From an uncultured Acidimicrobiales bacterium (lineage in GTDB: Bacteria; Actinomycetota; Acidimicrobiia; Acidimicrobiales; SHLQ01), in contig CALHTB010000015.1 in assembly GCA_938038785.1 (NCBI GenBank), positions 1-50,939 of the forward strand: a stretch of 50,939 nt of DNA. Reading direction: 5' to 3'. Shown in pieces: positions 15,981 to 24,478 of this stretch (the first letter of the stretch is position 1; every line of letters begins with the position of its first letter). Under the pieces are notes generated by a model. It had not been told where the DNA came from, made no database searches, and was given only the letters and a program-made list of their open reading frames with translations. The position numbers and the translations under genes were made by a program.

Positions 15981-16570
15981 CAGAGAACCTGGCGGCCCAT
16001 CCAGCCGGCCAATTGCAGCAGGACCGGAGCATCTTCACCGGGGTCAACGACCGGGTCGAAAGGGAACTCCGGGTCGTCGCGACCTTCAGCTGGGAGCATC
16101 TTGGCAGCGAACAGCGCCCCGCCGAGCATCTCGTCGGCGATCTCGATCGGCTGGCCGGTTGCGGTAGCGAGGTCCCAGGCGTGGGTGGCCAGTTCGGCGG
16201 TGTAGGTAAACAGCATTGGCGTGCCCGGCAGTTCGCCCCATGGCACTTCATACATTTGCTCGAGCTTCGAAGCATCAGTCCATGCCTCCATGACGGCATG
16301 TGCAGCCTCGGCGAACGCCTCTGCATGGCCATCGTCTTGGGCGACCGACTCGTCGGTGACATCACTCCAGTGGCCGCCGTTACCGATTACAGCAACTCGG
16401 TTCATGACCAGGTTGATGTGGTTGAGAAGGTCCTTCACGGTAAATTCTGAACAGGGCGTTGAGCCGCCGTGCTGGTGTGCGGTGGTGCCGTCGATGAGGC
16501 TTCGCACGGTTGAGGTCACGTTGGCAAAACCGAAGCGTGGGTCGTCTGGAGTCATTGGTGTGTCTGTCAT
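15980..16570 (-). CDS. TIGR03086 family metal-binding protein, second copy in window
   Basis: 196 residues from the ATG at 16570 (AGGAAGAA upstream). Motifs are GSTPCSEFTVKDLLNHINLVMNRVAVIG and TAELATHAWDLATATGQPIE, as in the mycothiol-dependent isomerase-like family. It is divergent from a WYL regulator across 62 bp that contain a clear dyad. This arrangement makes regulation by that protein likely. It is co-translated with DUF6157. Confidence 0.87.
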   Translation of the reverse strand: MTDTPMTPDDPRFGFANVTSTVRSLIDGTTAHQHGGSTPCSEFTVKDLLNHINLVMNRVAVIGNGGHWSDVTDESVAQDDGHAEAFAEAAHAVMEAWTDASKLEQMYEVPWGELPGTPMLFTYTAELATHAWDLATATGQPIEIADEMLGGALFAAKMLPAEGRDDPEFPFDPVVDPGEDAPVLLQLAGWMGRQVL

Positions 16571-16589
16571 GGAACCATTCTTCCTGCGA

Positions 16590-16614
16590 AAACTGGACAC
16601 GTCATGGCCAGTTT
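16590..16614. promoter_or_regulatory. operator dyad between TIGR03086 gene and WYL regulator
   Basis: AAACTGG and CCAGTTT arms with an 11 bp spacer lie midway between the divergent starts at 16570 and 16633. Inner half-sites TGGACA and TGGCCA are also similar. It is the likely binding site of the WYL regulator. Confidence 0.65.
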
Positions 16615-16632
16615 GTTTGAAATACTTCTTGC

Positions 16633-17583
16633 ATGCGTGCTGACCGTCTCATCGCCTTACTTCTGCTGCTGCAAACGCGCAGCCAAATAACCGCTGCCGA
16701 AGTAGCAGTTGAGCTCGAGGTGTCCGAGCGAACTGCACGCCGTGATCTTGAAGCCTTGGCCATCAGCGGCATACCTGTCTATTCGACAGCTGGCCGCGGC
16801 GGTGGTTGGCGGCTGCTCGGCGGCGCCAAGACTGACCTCACTGGGCTCTCCTCGGACGAATCAAAGGCGCTGTTCTTGGCGGCGGGACCGACGATCGACT
16901 CCTCACCCGAACTGAAGTCCGCCCTGCGTAAGCTCAGCGGTGCGCTCCCCGAGACGTTCAGGGCTGATGCCGAAGCGGCAGCTGACGCCATCAAGATCGA
17001 CCCCGCCGGCTGGGGCCAGGTCGGCGGTTCAGCGCCCACGCACCTCGACACGCTGACCGATGCGGTGGTGTCCGCTCATCAGGTGAAGCTCACCTACAAC
17101 TCGCCGCGAACCGGCACATCCACCCGTTCGGTTAGCCCGCTCGGGCTCGTGACGAAGCGCAACACCTGGTACCTCCTCGCCAACACCGCGAAAGGCATGC
17201 GCACCTTCCGCGTCACCCGCATCACCAAGGTGCAGGTGCTCGACCGCCCAGTCGACCGGCCCAACGACTTCGACCTCGAAGCCGAGTGGGACCGCATCGT
17301 CAGCGTCGTCGAAGCCAAGCGCGGCGACCTGGTAGTCGAGCTCCTTGCCGACCCATCGATGCTGGCGCCGCTTCGCTATCAATTCTCTGGACGCATCGAG
17401 ATTGGCGAACCGCTCCCCGACGGGCGGTTACCGGCAACGATCACCGAATTCGGCCCCAAGCCACTGGCCGCCCAACTCGCCGGCTACGGCGACACCATCG
17501 AACTGATCGACCCACCCGACGCGGTCGTCGCCGAGTTTGTTCGGCTGGCAACCGAGCTAAGGGACCGCTGGCTCCGAATCTGA
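16633..17583 (+). CDS. WYL domain transcriptional regulator (HTH_11 / DeoR-like N terminus)
   Basis: 316 residues. The winged helix at 1-60 reads RADRLIALLLLLQTR, AAEVAVELEVSERTARRDLEALAISGIPVY. The WYL domain follows at about 135-210: VKLTYNSPRTGTSTRSVSPLGLVTKRNTWYLLANTAKGMRTFRVTRIT. A WCX-like C-terminal extension ends the protein. It binds DNA and senses a ligand, possibly a nucleotide or nucleic acid as in other WYL proteins. The stop codon TGA is the first three bases of a REP-like palindrome. Confidence 0.9.
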   Translation: MRADRLIALLLLLQTRSQITAAEVAVELEVSERTARRDLEALAISGIPVYSTAGRGGGWRLLGGAKTDLTGLSSDESKALFLAAGPTIDSSPELKSALRKLSGALPETFRADAEAAADAIKIDPAGWGQVGGSAPTHLDTLTDAVVSAHQVKLTYNSPRTGTSTRSVSPLGLVTKRNTWYLLANTAKGMRTFRVTRITKVQVLDRPVDRPNDFDLEAEWDRIVSVVEAKRGDLVVELLADPSMLAPLRYQFSGRIEIGEPLPDGRLPATITEFGPKPLAAQLAGYGDTIELIDPPDAVVAEFVRLATELRDRWLRI

Positions 17584-17610
17584 GATCCGGGGTCTGACGC
17601 TGGATGTCAG
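17581..17610. repeat. REP-like palindrome, type A, supplying stop codons to two convergent genes
   Basis: An imperfect 30 bp copy whose first three bases are the TGA stop of the WYL gene. Bases 17607-17609 are the TGA stop of alr on the other strand. The core is GGGGTC-T-GACgC. Confidence 0.8.
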
Positions 17611-18713
17611 ATATAGACCCGGGGGACTCGTTCGCTTACTGCGCAGACGATTTCGTAGGGGATGGTGTCGAGCTTGGCCGCTACTTCGGCTGCGGTGATT
17701 TGCTCGTCGCCTTGCCGGCCGACGAGCACCACGTCATCGCCGATCGCCACTTGGGCGTCGCCAACGTCGACCATCAGTTGGTCCATGGTCACCACACCGA
17801 CGATCGGAAACCGCTTGCCACCGATCAGCACCTCTCCGCCACGAAGCCCGAGGTCGCGCCGAATGCCATCGGCATAGCCAATGGGAACGGTCACGAGGTT
17901 GGTCTTCGTCGACGCGGTCCAGCGGTGCCCGTAGCCAACCGACGCTCCAGCGGGGATCGTCTTCGCGAACGACACGACCGAGCGAATGGTCATCACCGGC
18001 TGCAAGTCCACCCTCCCGGCAAGGGCCTCGTCGGGGTCGATGCCATAGACAGCGATTCCGCAACGCACCATTGCGGCCTCGCGGTCAGGTCGGTCGATGG
18101 CGACGGCTGAGTTACCAACGTGGGTCGCAAGCGCCGGTGGCGTCGCTGCATCAAATCGTTCGAGCTGCGATGACGTGAAGGGGTTGTCGGGTTCGTCGGC
18201 CACCGGGCAGTGGGTCCACACAGCGGCGAGCGACAGCGATGGATACGCAGCGATCCGTTCGGAGAGCGCATCGAGTCGATCGGGTTCGGCACCCACTCGC
18301 CGCATGCCCGTATCAAGCACGAGGTGCACGTCGATTGTCGCGCGGTCAACGCTGGGGTCTGACCCCATCGTTGACAGGTGGTCGCCAAGACGATCGATTC
18401 CTTCGGGGGTATTGACTGAGGGGATGAGGTCGTGCTCTATGAGGTCCGAGGTCGATGATGGGCCTTGCTCGGAGAGCACGAGAACCGGAGCGGTGATGCC
18501 CGCATCGCGCAAGGCCACGCCTTCTTCGGCGAGTGCAACGGCCAGCCACTGAGCGCCGGCGTCGAGCGCGGCCTTTGCCACCTCGACGCTGCCGTGCCCG
18601 TACCCGTTGGCCTTGACGACCGCGCACACCGGTGTGGGGGCAACATGGTCGATCAGCGTCCGCACGTTATGGCGGACGGCATCCAAGTTGATCTCGCACA
18701 ACGTCTGTCTCAT
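17607..18713 (-). CDS. alr: alanine racemase with in-frame REP insertion
   Basis: 368 residues. The PLP lysine lies in CAVVKANGYGHG (K34); the racemase motif HLVLDTGMRRVG (about 130-141), HVGNSAVAID and catalytic Tyr in ASVGYGHRW are present. It interconverts L- and D-alanine for peptidoglycan. Residues 114-123 (STMGSDPSVD) are encoded by a type B palindrome at 18345-18375, inserted in frame just before the VHLxxDTGM strand. The stop codon lies in another palindrome. The remaining fold looks complete, so the enzyme is probably functional. Confidence 0.95.
   Translation of the reverse strand: MRQTLCEINLDAVRHNVRTLIDHVAPTPVCAVVKANGYGHGSVEVAKAALDAGAQWLAVALAEEGVALRDAGITAPVLVLSEQGPSSTSDLIEHDLIPSVNTPEGIDRLGDHLSTMGSDPSVDRATIDVHLVLDTGMRRVGAEPDRLDALSERIAAYPSLSLAAVWTHCPVADEPDNPFTSSQLERFDAATPPALATHVGNSAVAIDRPDREAAMVRCGIAVYGIDPDEALAGRVDLQPVMTIRSVVSFAKTIPAGASVGYGHRWTASTKTNLVTVPIGYADGIRRDLGLRGGEVLIGGKRFPIVGVVTMDQLMVDVGDAQVAIGDDVVLVGRQGDEQITAAEVAAKLDTIPYEIVCAVSERVPRVYI
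18345..18375. repeat. REP-like palindrome, type B, inside alr coding sequence
   Basis: 31 bp with arms GTCAACGCTGGGGTC and GACCCCATCGTTGAC around a T, one mismatch. It encodes STMGSDPSVD in the alr frame. The same element occurs at 30813 and 31899 beside the RAYT gene. Confidence 0.9.
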
Positions 18714-18739
18714 CGCCTGCCAAGACTACGCTCAGCCGC

Positions 18740-19312
18740 GTGGAGCTGATACTCATTCGCCATGGCCGTCCCGAACGAATCGACTACGACGAGAACGGAG
18801 CCAACCCTGCCTTGACCGAACTCGGGCATCATCAGGCCAAGCTCATGGCCGAGTATCTGGCGATCGAAACAATCGATGCTCTCTATGTCAGCCCCCAACA
18901 GCGGGCCATCGACACCGCTGCGCCGCTCGCCGAGTCAAAGGGTCTAGCGGCAACCGTTGTCGATGGAATTGCCGAGTTTGATCTTGGCCACACCAGCTAC
19001 GTGCCGGGCGAAGAGGCGGGCCCCTTTACCGATGACGACCTTGAAGCCCTCATCGCAGGGCTCACCGCCGAGTCGTTCGTCACCCGTGTGCTCGATTCGA
19101 TCGGCACAATCATCGCCGACCATCCAGGCCAGATCGTGGCGGCGGTGTGTCATGGCGGGGTGATCTCTACGGTGTTGGCCGACATCCTCGGTCTCGACGG
19201 CATGAACTACTTCGGCTCCGACTACACCTCGGTGACGCGTATCAAGGCAGACCAATCGGGCCGACGTTCCATGACCTCATTCAACGAATGCCCCTGGCTG
19301 CGAGGGCTGTGA
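18740..19312 (+). CDS. histidine phosphatase family protein (phosphoglycerate mutase-like)
   Basis: 190 residues from a GTG. The catalytic RHG is in ELILIRHGRPER; ALYVSPQQRAIDTAAPLA and the second His in AAVCHGGVISTVLA complete the active site. It is a soluble phosphatase or mutase of unknown substrate. It is divergent from alr (26 bp) and followed within 16 bp by the kinase-like gene, so these are likely co-transcribed. Confidence 0.9.
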   Translation: MELILIRHGRPERIDYDENGANPALTELGHHQAKLMAEYLAIETIDALYVSPQQRAIDTAAPLAESKGLAATVVDGIAEFDLGHTSYVPGEEAGPFTDDDLEALIAGLTAESFVTRVLDSIGTIIADHPGQIVAAVCHGGVISTVLADILGLDGMNYFGSDYTSVTRIKADQSGRRSMTSFNECPWLRGL

Positions 19313-19328
19313 TTCGGTTGCTTTCGAC

Positions 19329-20249
19329 ATGACGCTGACGTGGACGCTTCCCGGTGTTTCCGACGACGAGCTTCAAGAGCTCGAACGTTCAATCCTGCAA
19401 GCGTTCGCCTCTCGCTCGACCACCGGGATCAACATTCTCGGCATGGGCGAGCTGGGGTTGGCGGTGGGCTGGCCGTCAGAAAACCCGAAGGCAGTGGTGA
19501 AGCGCCAAGCACCTGGTCCCGCCGATCAGCTCGATGCCGACATGGATCGCATGCATCGGTTCCACGACGCACTCGTTGCCGCGGGAGCGCCGGTCATTCC
19601 TACCGACATCAGGCTCATCGGCAACGAACACGGCGTGCAGATTCCCTACCTAGTGCAACCGGTCGTCGAGCGCGATGACCTTGCCGAGAACATCATCGCC
19701 AACAGCTCGCCGTCGACCGACGACCCGATTCTGGTCTCGATCCGCGACACCGTGACCCGCGTCGTAACCGATGGCCAGAGCGGCGGCCTATCGATCGATG
19801 CGCAGGTCACCAACTTTGCCTGGGACGGAGAGAAGGTCGTGCTCCTCGACACCACCCCACCGTTGATCTGGGGTTCCAACAGCGGACCAATGTATGAGGT
19901 GGGCAACTACCTCACCGCCGTGCCCTTCGCCCTTCGGCCAGTTGCCATGCAACTTACGAAGAAGTCGGGCGACGACTACCGGACCGTGCGCGGCGTGCTG
20001 CAACAGACTGCTGTCTACCTGCTGCGAATCGACCAGGAGCGCTGGGTCGATTCAGCGATCGCATGTTTCAACGAAGTCCTCGATACGCCACTGACCCGGT
20101 CCGAGGTCGACGCCGCGTTCGCACGAGTCGTTCGGGACCTACCGACGATCAAACGCCTCGCCCGAGCGCAGCGAATGTGGGCCACCAGGGTCCGCAAGCA
20201 GCGTTACGAGTTCTTCATCACCAATAGCTTCACCGGCGAGATCTACTGA
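19329..20249 (+). CDS. uncharacterised protein with kinase-like features (DUF6206-like)
   Basis: 306 residues. I place it tentatively with DUF6206 proteins. The N-terminal part has a glycine-containing strand and a possible ATP lysine (GMGELGLAVGWPSENPKAVVKRQAP). A hinge-like segment (VQIPYLVQPVVERDD) follows. The later FAWDGEKVVLLDTTPPLIW resembles the metal-binding Asp strand of aminoglycoside phosphotransferase-fold enzymes. No canonical HxDxxxxN motif is visible. Its stop codon shares a base with the start of the flavoprotein gene, so the two are coupled. Confidence 0.55.
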   Translation: MTLTWTLPGVSDDELQELERSILQAFASRSTTGINILGMGELGLAVGWPSENPKAVVKRQAPGPADQLDADMDRMHRFHDALVAAGAPVIPTDIRLIGNEHGVQIPYLVQPVVERDDLAENIIANSSPSTDDPILVSIRDTVTRVVTDGQSGGLSIDAQVTNFAWDGEKVVLLDTTPPLIWGSNSGPMYEVGNYLTAVPFALRPVAMQLTKKSGDDYRTVRGVLQQTAVYLLRIDQERWVDSAIACFNEVLDTPLTRSEVDAAFARVVRDLPTIKRLARAQRMWATRVRKQRYEFFITNSFTGEIY

Positions 20250-21241
20250 TGATCAAAACGCCAGCAGACGTGTGCATTATCGGCGCCGGCCTGTCAGGCC
20301 TTGCTGCAGCCGGCATGCTCGCCGACGCCGGGCTGTCGGTTGCTGTCATCGACAAGGCCCGGGGCGTTGGCGGACGCCTGGCCACTCGCCGAATTGGTGA
20401 CGCCAAGCTCGATCATGGTGCCCAGTTCTTCACCGTTCGAGGCGACGATTTTCGGGCCGTCATCGACGATGCCCAAGCCGCTGGTGTTGTGGACGTGTGG
20501 TGCCATGGCTTCACCGAGGAGGACGGTTACCCCCGCTACTACTGCCCCAACGGGATGACAGCGTTGGCGAAGTGGCTAACGAGCAACGTGGCTGATCGAG
20601 GTGTCGTCGTTGAAACCGGCCAGCGAGCAACACAAATCGAGAGATCAGAACATGGGTGGCGACTTCCCATCGAGTCGGGTGGCGAGCGACTAAGCCGCGC
20701 GCTGCTCGTCACCTCACCGGTTCCCCAGACGCTCACACTTCTGGCCGACGGCGGCGTGGAGCTCGACCCGAACGTTGCCAGCGCTCTGCACGCCATCACC
20801 TACAAACCAACGTTCGCGCTGATGGTCACACTCGAATCGGCGTCGATGCTGTTGCCACCGGGTGGGGTTCAGCGAACCGAAGCCGACCTGTTCACCTTTA
20901 TCTCCGACAACCACCTCAAAGGCGTCAGCGAGAAGCCGGCGCTCACCTTTCATGTGAACGGCGAAGCCAGCACCTCCCGGTGGGACGACGCGCCAGCGAT
21001 CGTGATCTCCGACTTGCTCACCGAAGCCAAGCCATGGATTGGCGACGCTCCAATCATCGACGTGCAGCTCCACAAATGGAAGTACGCCGGGCCCCATACG
21101 CCGCACCCCGAGCGTCACCTCATCGCAGCCACAGAACCCGGCCTGCTGGTTCTCGCCGGTGACGCGTTTGGTGGCCCGAAGGTCGAAGGTGCCTTCAACT
21201 CGGGGCTTTCAGCCGCCAAGGCGTTGCTGGCTCAGCCTTAG
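20249..21241 (+). CDS. NAD(P)/FAD-dependent oxidoreductase (renalase-like)
   Basis: 330 residues. The N-terminal dinucleotide fold CIIGAGLSGLAAAGMLADAGLSVAVIDKARGVGGRLATRR is followed by LDHGAQFFTVR, a renalase/amine-oxidase signature. The C-terminal FAD contact LVLAGDAFGGPKVEGAFNSGLSAA closes the fold. Relatives oxidise dihydropyridine forms of NAD(P)H or amines. The substrate here is unknown. It is coupled to the preceding kinase-like gene and its stop overlaps the convergent EEP gene by 4 bp. Confidence 0.88.
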   Translation: MIKTPADVCIIGAGLSGLAAAGMLADAGLSVAVIDKARGVGGRLATRRIGDAKLDHGAQFFTVRGDDFRAVIDDAQAAGVVDVWCHGFTEEDGYPRYYCPNGMTALAKWLTSNVADRGVVVETGQRATQIERSEHGWRLPIESGGERLSRALLVTSPVPQTLTLLADGGVELDPNVASALHAITYKPTFALMVTLESASMLLPPGGVQRTEADLFTFISDNHLKGVSEKPALTFHVNGEASTSRWDDAPAIVISDLLTEAKPWIGDAPIIDVQLHKWKYAGPHTPHPERHLIAATEPGLLVLAGDAFGGPKVEGAFNSGLSAAKALLAQP

Positions 21242-22065
21242 TTGTCCTTGCGCTTGCGCATCTGCTGGGCGATCTCGCGAACCATTGCTAGGTCGAAGTC
21301 GATCACCACTGGTACGTGCTCTTCAGCTCGAACCTTGGAGAACCAGTTATCGGGCGAACCGATCTGCACGTTACGCAGCGCTGGCAGCCATTGGGTAGGC
21401 ACGAAGCAGTAGTCGACATGATGACCTTCGGTACCGCCAATGGGGTCGGGGCGAAAACGAGTGGGCTGTTCACGCGGGTCGCCATGGTCGAGGCCTGTGT
21501 GGGCGTGATAGGCGCTCACAAATCCGTTCGTCTCGAGCATCGCAATCAACTCGAGCATGTCCCAGTTCGGATCGTTCTTATGAAAGACCGGATTGTTGTT
21601 GAAGTCGCCAGCAATAACCGTGGGGCTCTTCAGCGTCTTTTGATACAAGCGCATCATCTGGATGGGCTGGCTTGCGGGCGGGTTGGTTTTGAACTTGACC
21701 TGGGCCTTCTCGTTGAGCGCCCATACCGCAAGCAAATGATGACTGACCGGGCCATTTACGATGATCGGTGCAATCCACTCGAGGCGTTGGTCCCACCGAC
21801 CGCCGTCGAGCTTCACAAACGCGGGACGGAACGACAACACGCCGAGGCCACGCTGGGCATGACGGCCAACCCAGGCCATCCCCGAATGCGCGGCGCGCTT
21901 TGCCTTAAGCAAGCGAACCTCGCTGCCGCACCTCGCAGCCACAACGACGTCAGCCTCGAGCGCCTGGAGCTTCGGGTATCGGCGCTCGATGGCAGGGCCG
22001 ACCGTCCACACGGCGATGCGGTACGTGCCCTCAGGTTTCGGGGTGATGTCGACTTCGACCGCCAT
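21238..22065 (-). CDS. endonuclease/exonuclease/phosphatase (EEP) fold protein
   Basis: 275 residues. The catalytic signatures in the second half are TVIAGDFNNNPVFHK (metal/catalytic Asp-Asn), GTEGHHVDYCFVPTQW and AEEHVPVVIDF (final His). The N-terminal half is weaker, with VWTVGPAIERRYPKLQALEADVVVAARCG in place of the usual N-terminal N and E metal residues, which might affect activity. It could act on nucleic acid or a phosphoester. No signal peptide is seen. Confidence 0.75.
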   Translation of the reverse strand: MAVEVDITPKPEGTYRIAVWTVGPAIERRYPKLQALEADVVVAARCGSEVRLLKAKRAAHSGMAWVGRHAQRGLGVLSFRPAFVKLDGGRWDQRLEWIAPIIVNGPVSHHLLAVWALNEKAQVKFKTNPPASQPIQMMRLYQKTLKSPTVIAGDFNNNPVFHKNDPNWDMLELIAMLETNGFVSAYHAHTGLDHGDPREQPTRFRPDPIGGTEGHHVDYCFVPTQWLPALRNVQIGSPDNWFSKVRAEEHVPVVIDFDLAMVREIAQQMRKRKDN

Positions 22066-22077
22066 AAGCCCCGAACA

Positions 22078-23265
22078 TTAGCGGCCGCCGATGGACGCTG
22101 CGGCAGCCGCCACGCCCGAATCGGCAAACCGAGCGCCCATTTCCACCAGCGCAGCCTCGACCGAGCCCACCGCACCGAGAACCATCGGCGGATTGACATG
22201 GCCCATGTGTCCGAGTCGGAAGGTGGACGCTCGCTCGTTGGCCAGCCCGACTCCGATGGTTACGCCGTACTGTTCGAGACATACCCGACCGAGCTCGGTG
22301 GCGTTGATCGAACCGGTCTTGACCGTCGTCACTGCGTCCGAGCGATGCTCGGGCGAGTCGATATTGAACTCGATGCCATCGGGAGTTGACCACGCCGAAA
22401 CCGCAGCTCGGACAGCGTCTGCCAGGATTCGGTGCCGATTCCATACCACTTCAAGGCCGCCTTCTTCGTCGATGAGATCGAAAGCGACATCGAGCGCCCG
22501 CAGGTGCATGACGGGCGGCGTACCGGCGTAGCTCTGATAGATGGCTTCAGGGTCGATCCGATGCTCCCAATCGACATATGCAGTGCGCGGACGATCTGAT
22601 GACAGGCGGCGGTAACGATCCATTGCCTTTGCGCCAGCCCATACGATCGCCACCCCTGGAGGGCACATCAGACCCTTCTGCGATGCTCCAATCGCGATGT
22701 CGACTCCCCATGTGTCCATCTCGAATTGTTCAGCGCCGATGGAAGCGATGCCGTCGACCATAAACAGGGCGTCGTGGCCCGCCGCATCGATCGCTGACCG
22801 CAACGCCGCAATGTCGTTTCGTACCGAGCTGGCGGTGTCGGTATGGGCAACGAGAACGGCCCGGATCGATCCATCGTCCGCGGCCAGCCTTTCGTGCACT
22901 GCTTCGGGGTCAACTGGGCTTCGCATGTCTCCCGGCAGCACCTCCACCTCAACGCCCGCAGCCCTCGCGAACTCGCCCCAAAACCTTGCGAATGCGCCCG
23001 AGTCAAGAACGAGAGCCTTGTCGCCGGGAACCAGCAAGTTGTCGATCGCCATCTGCCACGCCGCATGACCATTACCGATGACGACGAACCCGTGACCCGC
23101 AGTTCTGGCGATACCCGGCAGCCGGGCCAACACGCGGTCGGAGGTTTCGACGATCTCCCCGGCATAGATATTGGGCATTGGTTGGGCCAGCACCGCTCGA
23201 ACGCGCTCGGGGAGGATCGACGGTCCGGGGATCGCCACGAGGTCGAGACCATGGTTGAGCGTCAT
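22078..23265 (-). CDS. alanine-glyoxylate / serine-glyoxylate aminotransferase family protein (class V)
   Basis: 395 residues. Class V PLP signatures include IPGPSILPERVRAVLAQPMPN, VIGNGHAAWQMAIDNLL, FMVDGIASIGAEQFEMDTWGVDIAIGASQKGLM (Schiff-base Lys in SQKGLM) and YAGTPPVMHLRALDVAF. It transfers amino groups from alanine or serine to glyoxylate or another 2-oxo acid. It is divergent from an FMN 2-hydroxyacid dehydrogenase (52 bp between starts), consistent with glyoxylate/2-hydroxyacid metabolism. Confidence 0.9.
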   Translation of the reverse strand: MTLNHGLDLVAIPGPSILPERVRAVLAQPMPNIYAGEIVETSDRVLARLPGIARTAGHGFVVIGNGHAAWQMAIDNLLVPGDKALVLDSGAFARFWGEFARAAGVEVEVLPGDMRSPVDPEAVHERLAADDGSIRAVLVAHTDTASSVRNDIAALRSAIDAAGHDALFMVDGIASIGAEQFEMDTWGVDIAIGASQKGLMCPPGVAIVWAGAKAMDRYRRLSSDRPRTAYVDWEHRIDPEAIYQSYAGTPPVMHLRALDVAFDLIDEEGGLEVVWNRHRILADAVRAAVSAWSTPDGIEFNIDSPEHRSDAVTTVKTGSINATELGRVCLEQYGVTIGVGLANERASTFRLGHMGHVNPPMVLGAVGSVEAALVEMGARFADSGVAAAAASIGGR

Positions 23266-23317
23266 TGCGACAAGTTAGCGCTCCTCGTGCGACACTTCTT
23301 TGGTGAGCTCATCGGTC

Positions 23318-24445
23318 ATGGATTCGTTCCCGGCAATCGCCGACTTAGAGAAGCGGGCGAAGCGACGAATTCCCTCGTTTGCGTGGGTGTATCTCGAATC
23401 AGGAACCGGCGCCGACCACGCCCGTGACCACAACCGAGATGCCCTTGCCAACGTCCGCTTTCGTCCCCAGTTTCTGAAGGGCCCGCTCGAACCGTCGACC
23501 GCAACCACGTTGTTTGACAAGACCTACAACACGCCAATTGGCATTGCTCCGGTGGGGCTCACCGGGTTGATCTGGCCGGGAGCCGACGAGGCCCTCGCCC
23601 GAACAGGAGCATCGAAGAACATCCCCTATGTTCTCAGCACGGTTGGTACGGCAAGCCCTGAAGATGCTGGCACCTGGGCGGGCGGTAACGGATGGTTTCA
23701 GCTGTACCCACCGCGCGATGTCACGGTTCGAAGCGATCTGGTGCAGCGAGCTGCTGACGCTGGCCTGTCGGTGTTGGTTGTCACCGCGGATGTGCCAGCG
23801 CCAAGCCGGCGGGAGCGTCAACGTAAGGCCCACATTCGCGTGCCTCCAAAGATCGATCTACGTCTTGCGCTCCAGGCAGCTACCCGTCCTGCATGGACAA
23901 AGGCGCTCGCCCGGGAGGGTATGCCTCGGTTCCGGTCGCTTGAGGCCTATGTCGATGAGGCGAGCATGAAGAACACTGCGGGCTTTGTTGGGGCCAACCT
24001 CGGCGGCACCCTCTCGTGGGATTACCTCGACCAGCTGCGCCGTGAATGGGATGGCCCCCTCGTCGTCAAGGGCATTCTCGACCCCGATGACGCCGAGATG
24101 TGCTTGAACCACGGCGCTGACGGCGTGTGGGTGTCCAATCACGGCGGACGTCAGCTCGACGGGGCTATTGCGTCGATCGACGCTCTGAGCCCGATAGTCG
24201 AACGCATCAACGGACGGGTGCCCGTCATGTTTGACTCGGGCATTCGCGATGGACTCGACATTGCCCGGGCGCTCGCACTTGGTGCCGATTTCTGTTTCGC
24301 TGGTCGACCGTTCCTGTTTGGCCTGTGTGCATTGGGTGACTCGGGCGCGGCCCATGCGCACGACATTCTCCACGAAGGACTCACCACCACGATGCACCAG
24401 GTCGGCGTTCAGGACCTCGGTGAACTCGCCAGTCGCTTGGCTTAG
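23318..24445 (+). CDS. FMN-dependent alpha-hydroxy-acid oxidase/dehydrogenase (LldD / glycolate oxidase family)
   Basis: 375 residues from the ATG at 23318 (MDSFPAIADLEKRAKRR). Motifs are NTPIGIAPVGLTGLIWPGADEALAR, WFQLYPPRD, LVVTADVPAPSRRERQRKAH, LVVKGILDPDDAEMCLNHGADGVWVSNHGGRQLDG (catalytic His and substrate Arg) and VMFDSGIRDGLDIARALALGADFCFAGRPFLFG. It oxidises an (S)-2-hydroxy acid to a 2-oxo acid. The neighbours, a glyoxylate aminotransferase and an Ldh2-type dehydrogenase, suggest 2-hydroxy/2-oxo acid use. Confidence 0.92.
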   Translation: MDSFPAIADLEKRAKRRIPSFAWVYLESGTGADHARDHNRDALANVRFRPQFLKGPLEPSTATTLFDKTYNTPIGIAPVGLTGLIWPGADEALARTGASKNIPYVLSTVGTASPEDAGTWAGGNGWFQLYPPRDVTVRSDLVQRAADAGLSVLVVTADVPAPSRRERQRKAHIRVPPKIDLRLALQAATRPAWTKALAREGMPRFRSLEAYVDEASMKNTAGFVGANLGGTLSWDYLDQLRREWDGPLVVKGILDPDDAEMCLNHGADGVWVSNHGGRQLDGAIASIDALSPIVERINGRVPVMFDSGIRDGLDIARALALGADFCFAGRPFLFGLCALGDSGAAHAHDILHEGLTTTMHQVGVQDLGELASRLA

Positions 24446-24478
24446 GCGCTTGCGGTCTCGTCGCATAGTGTCCGGCAC

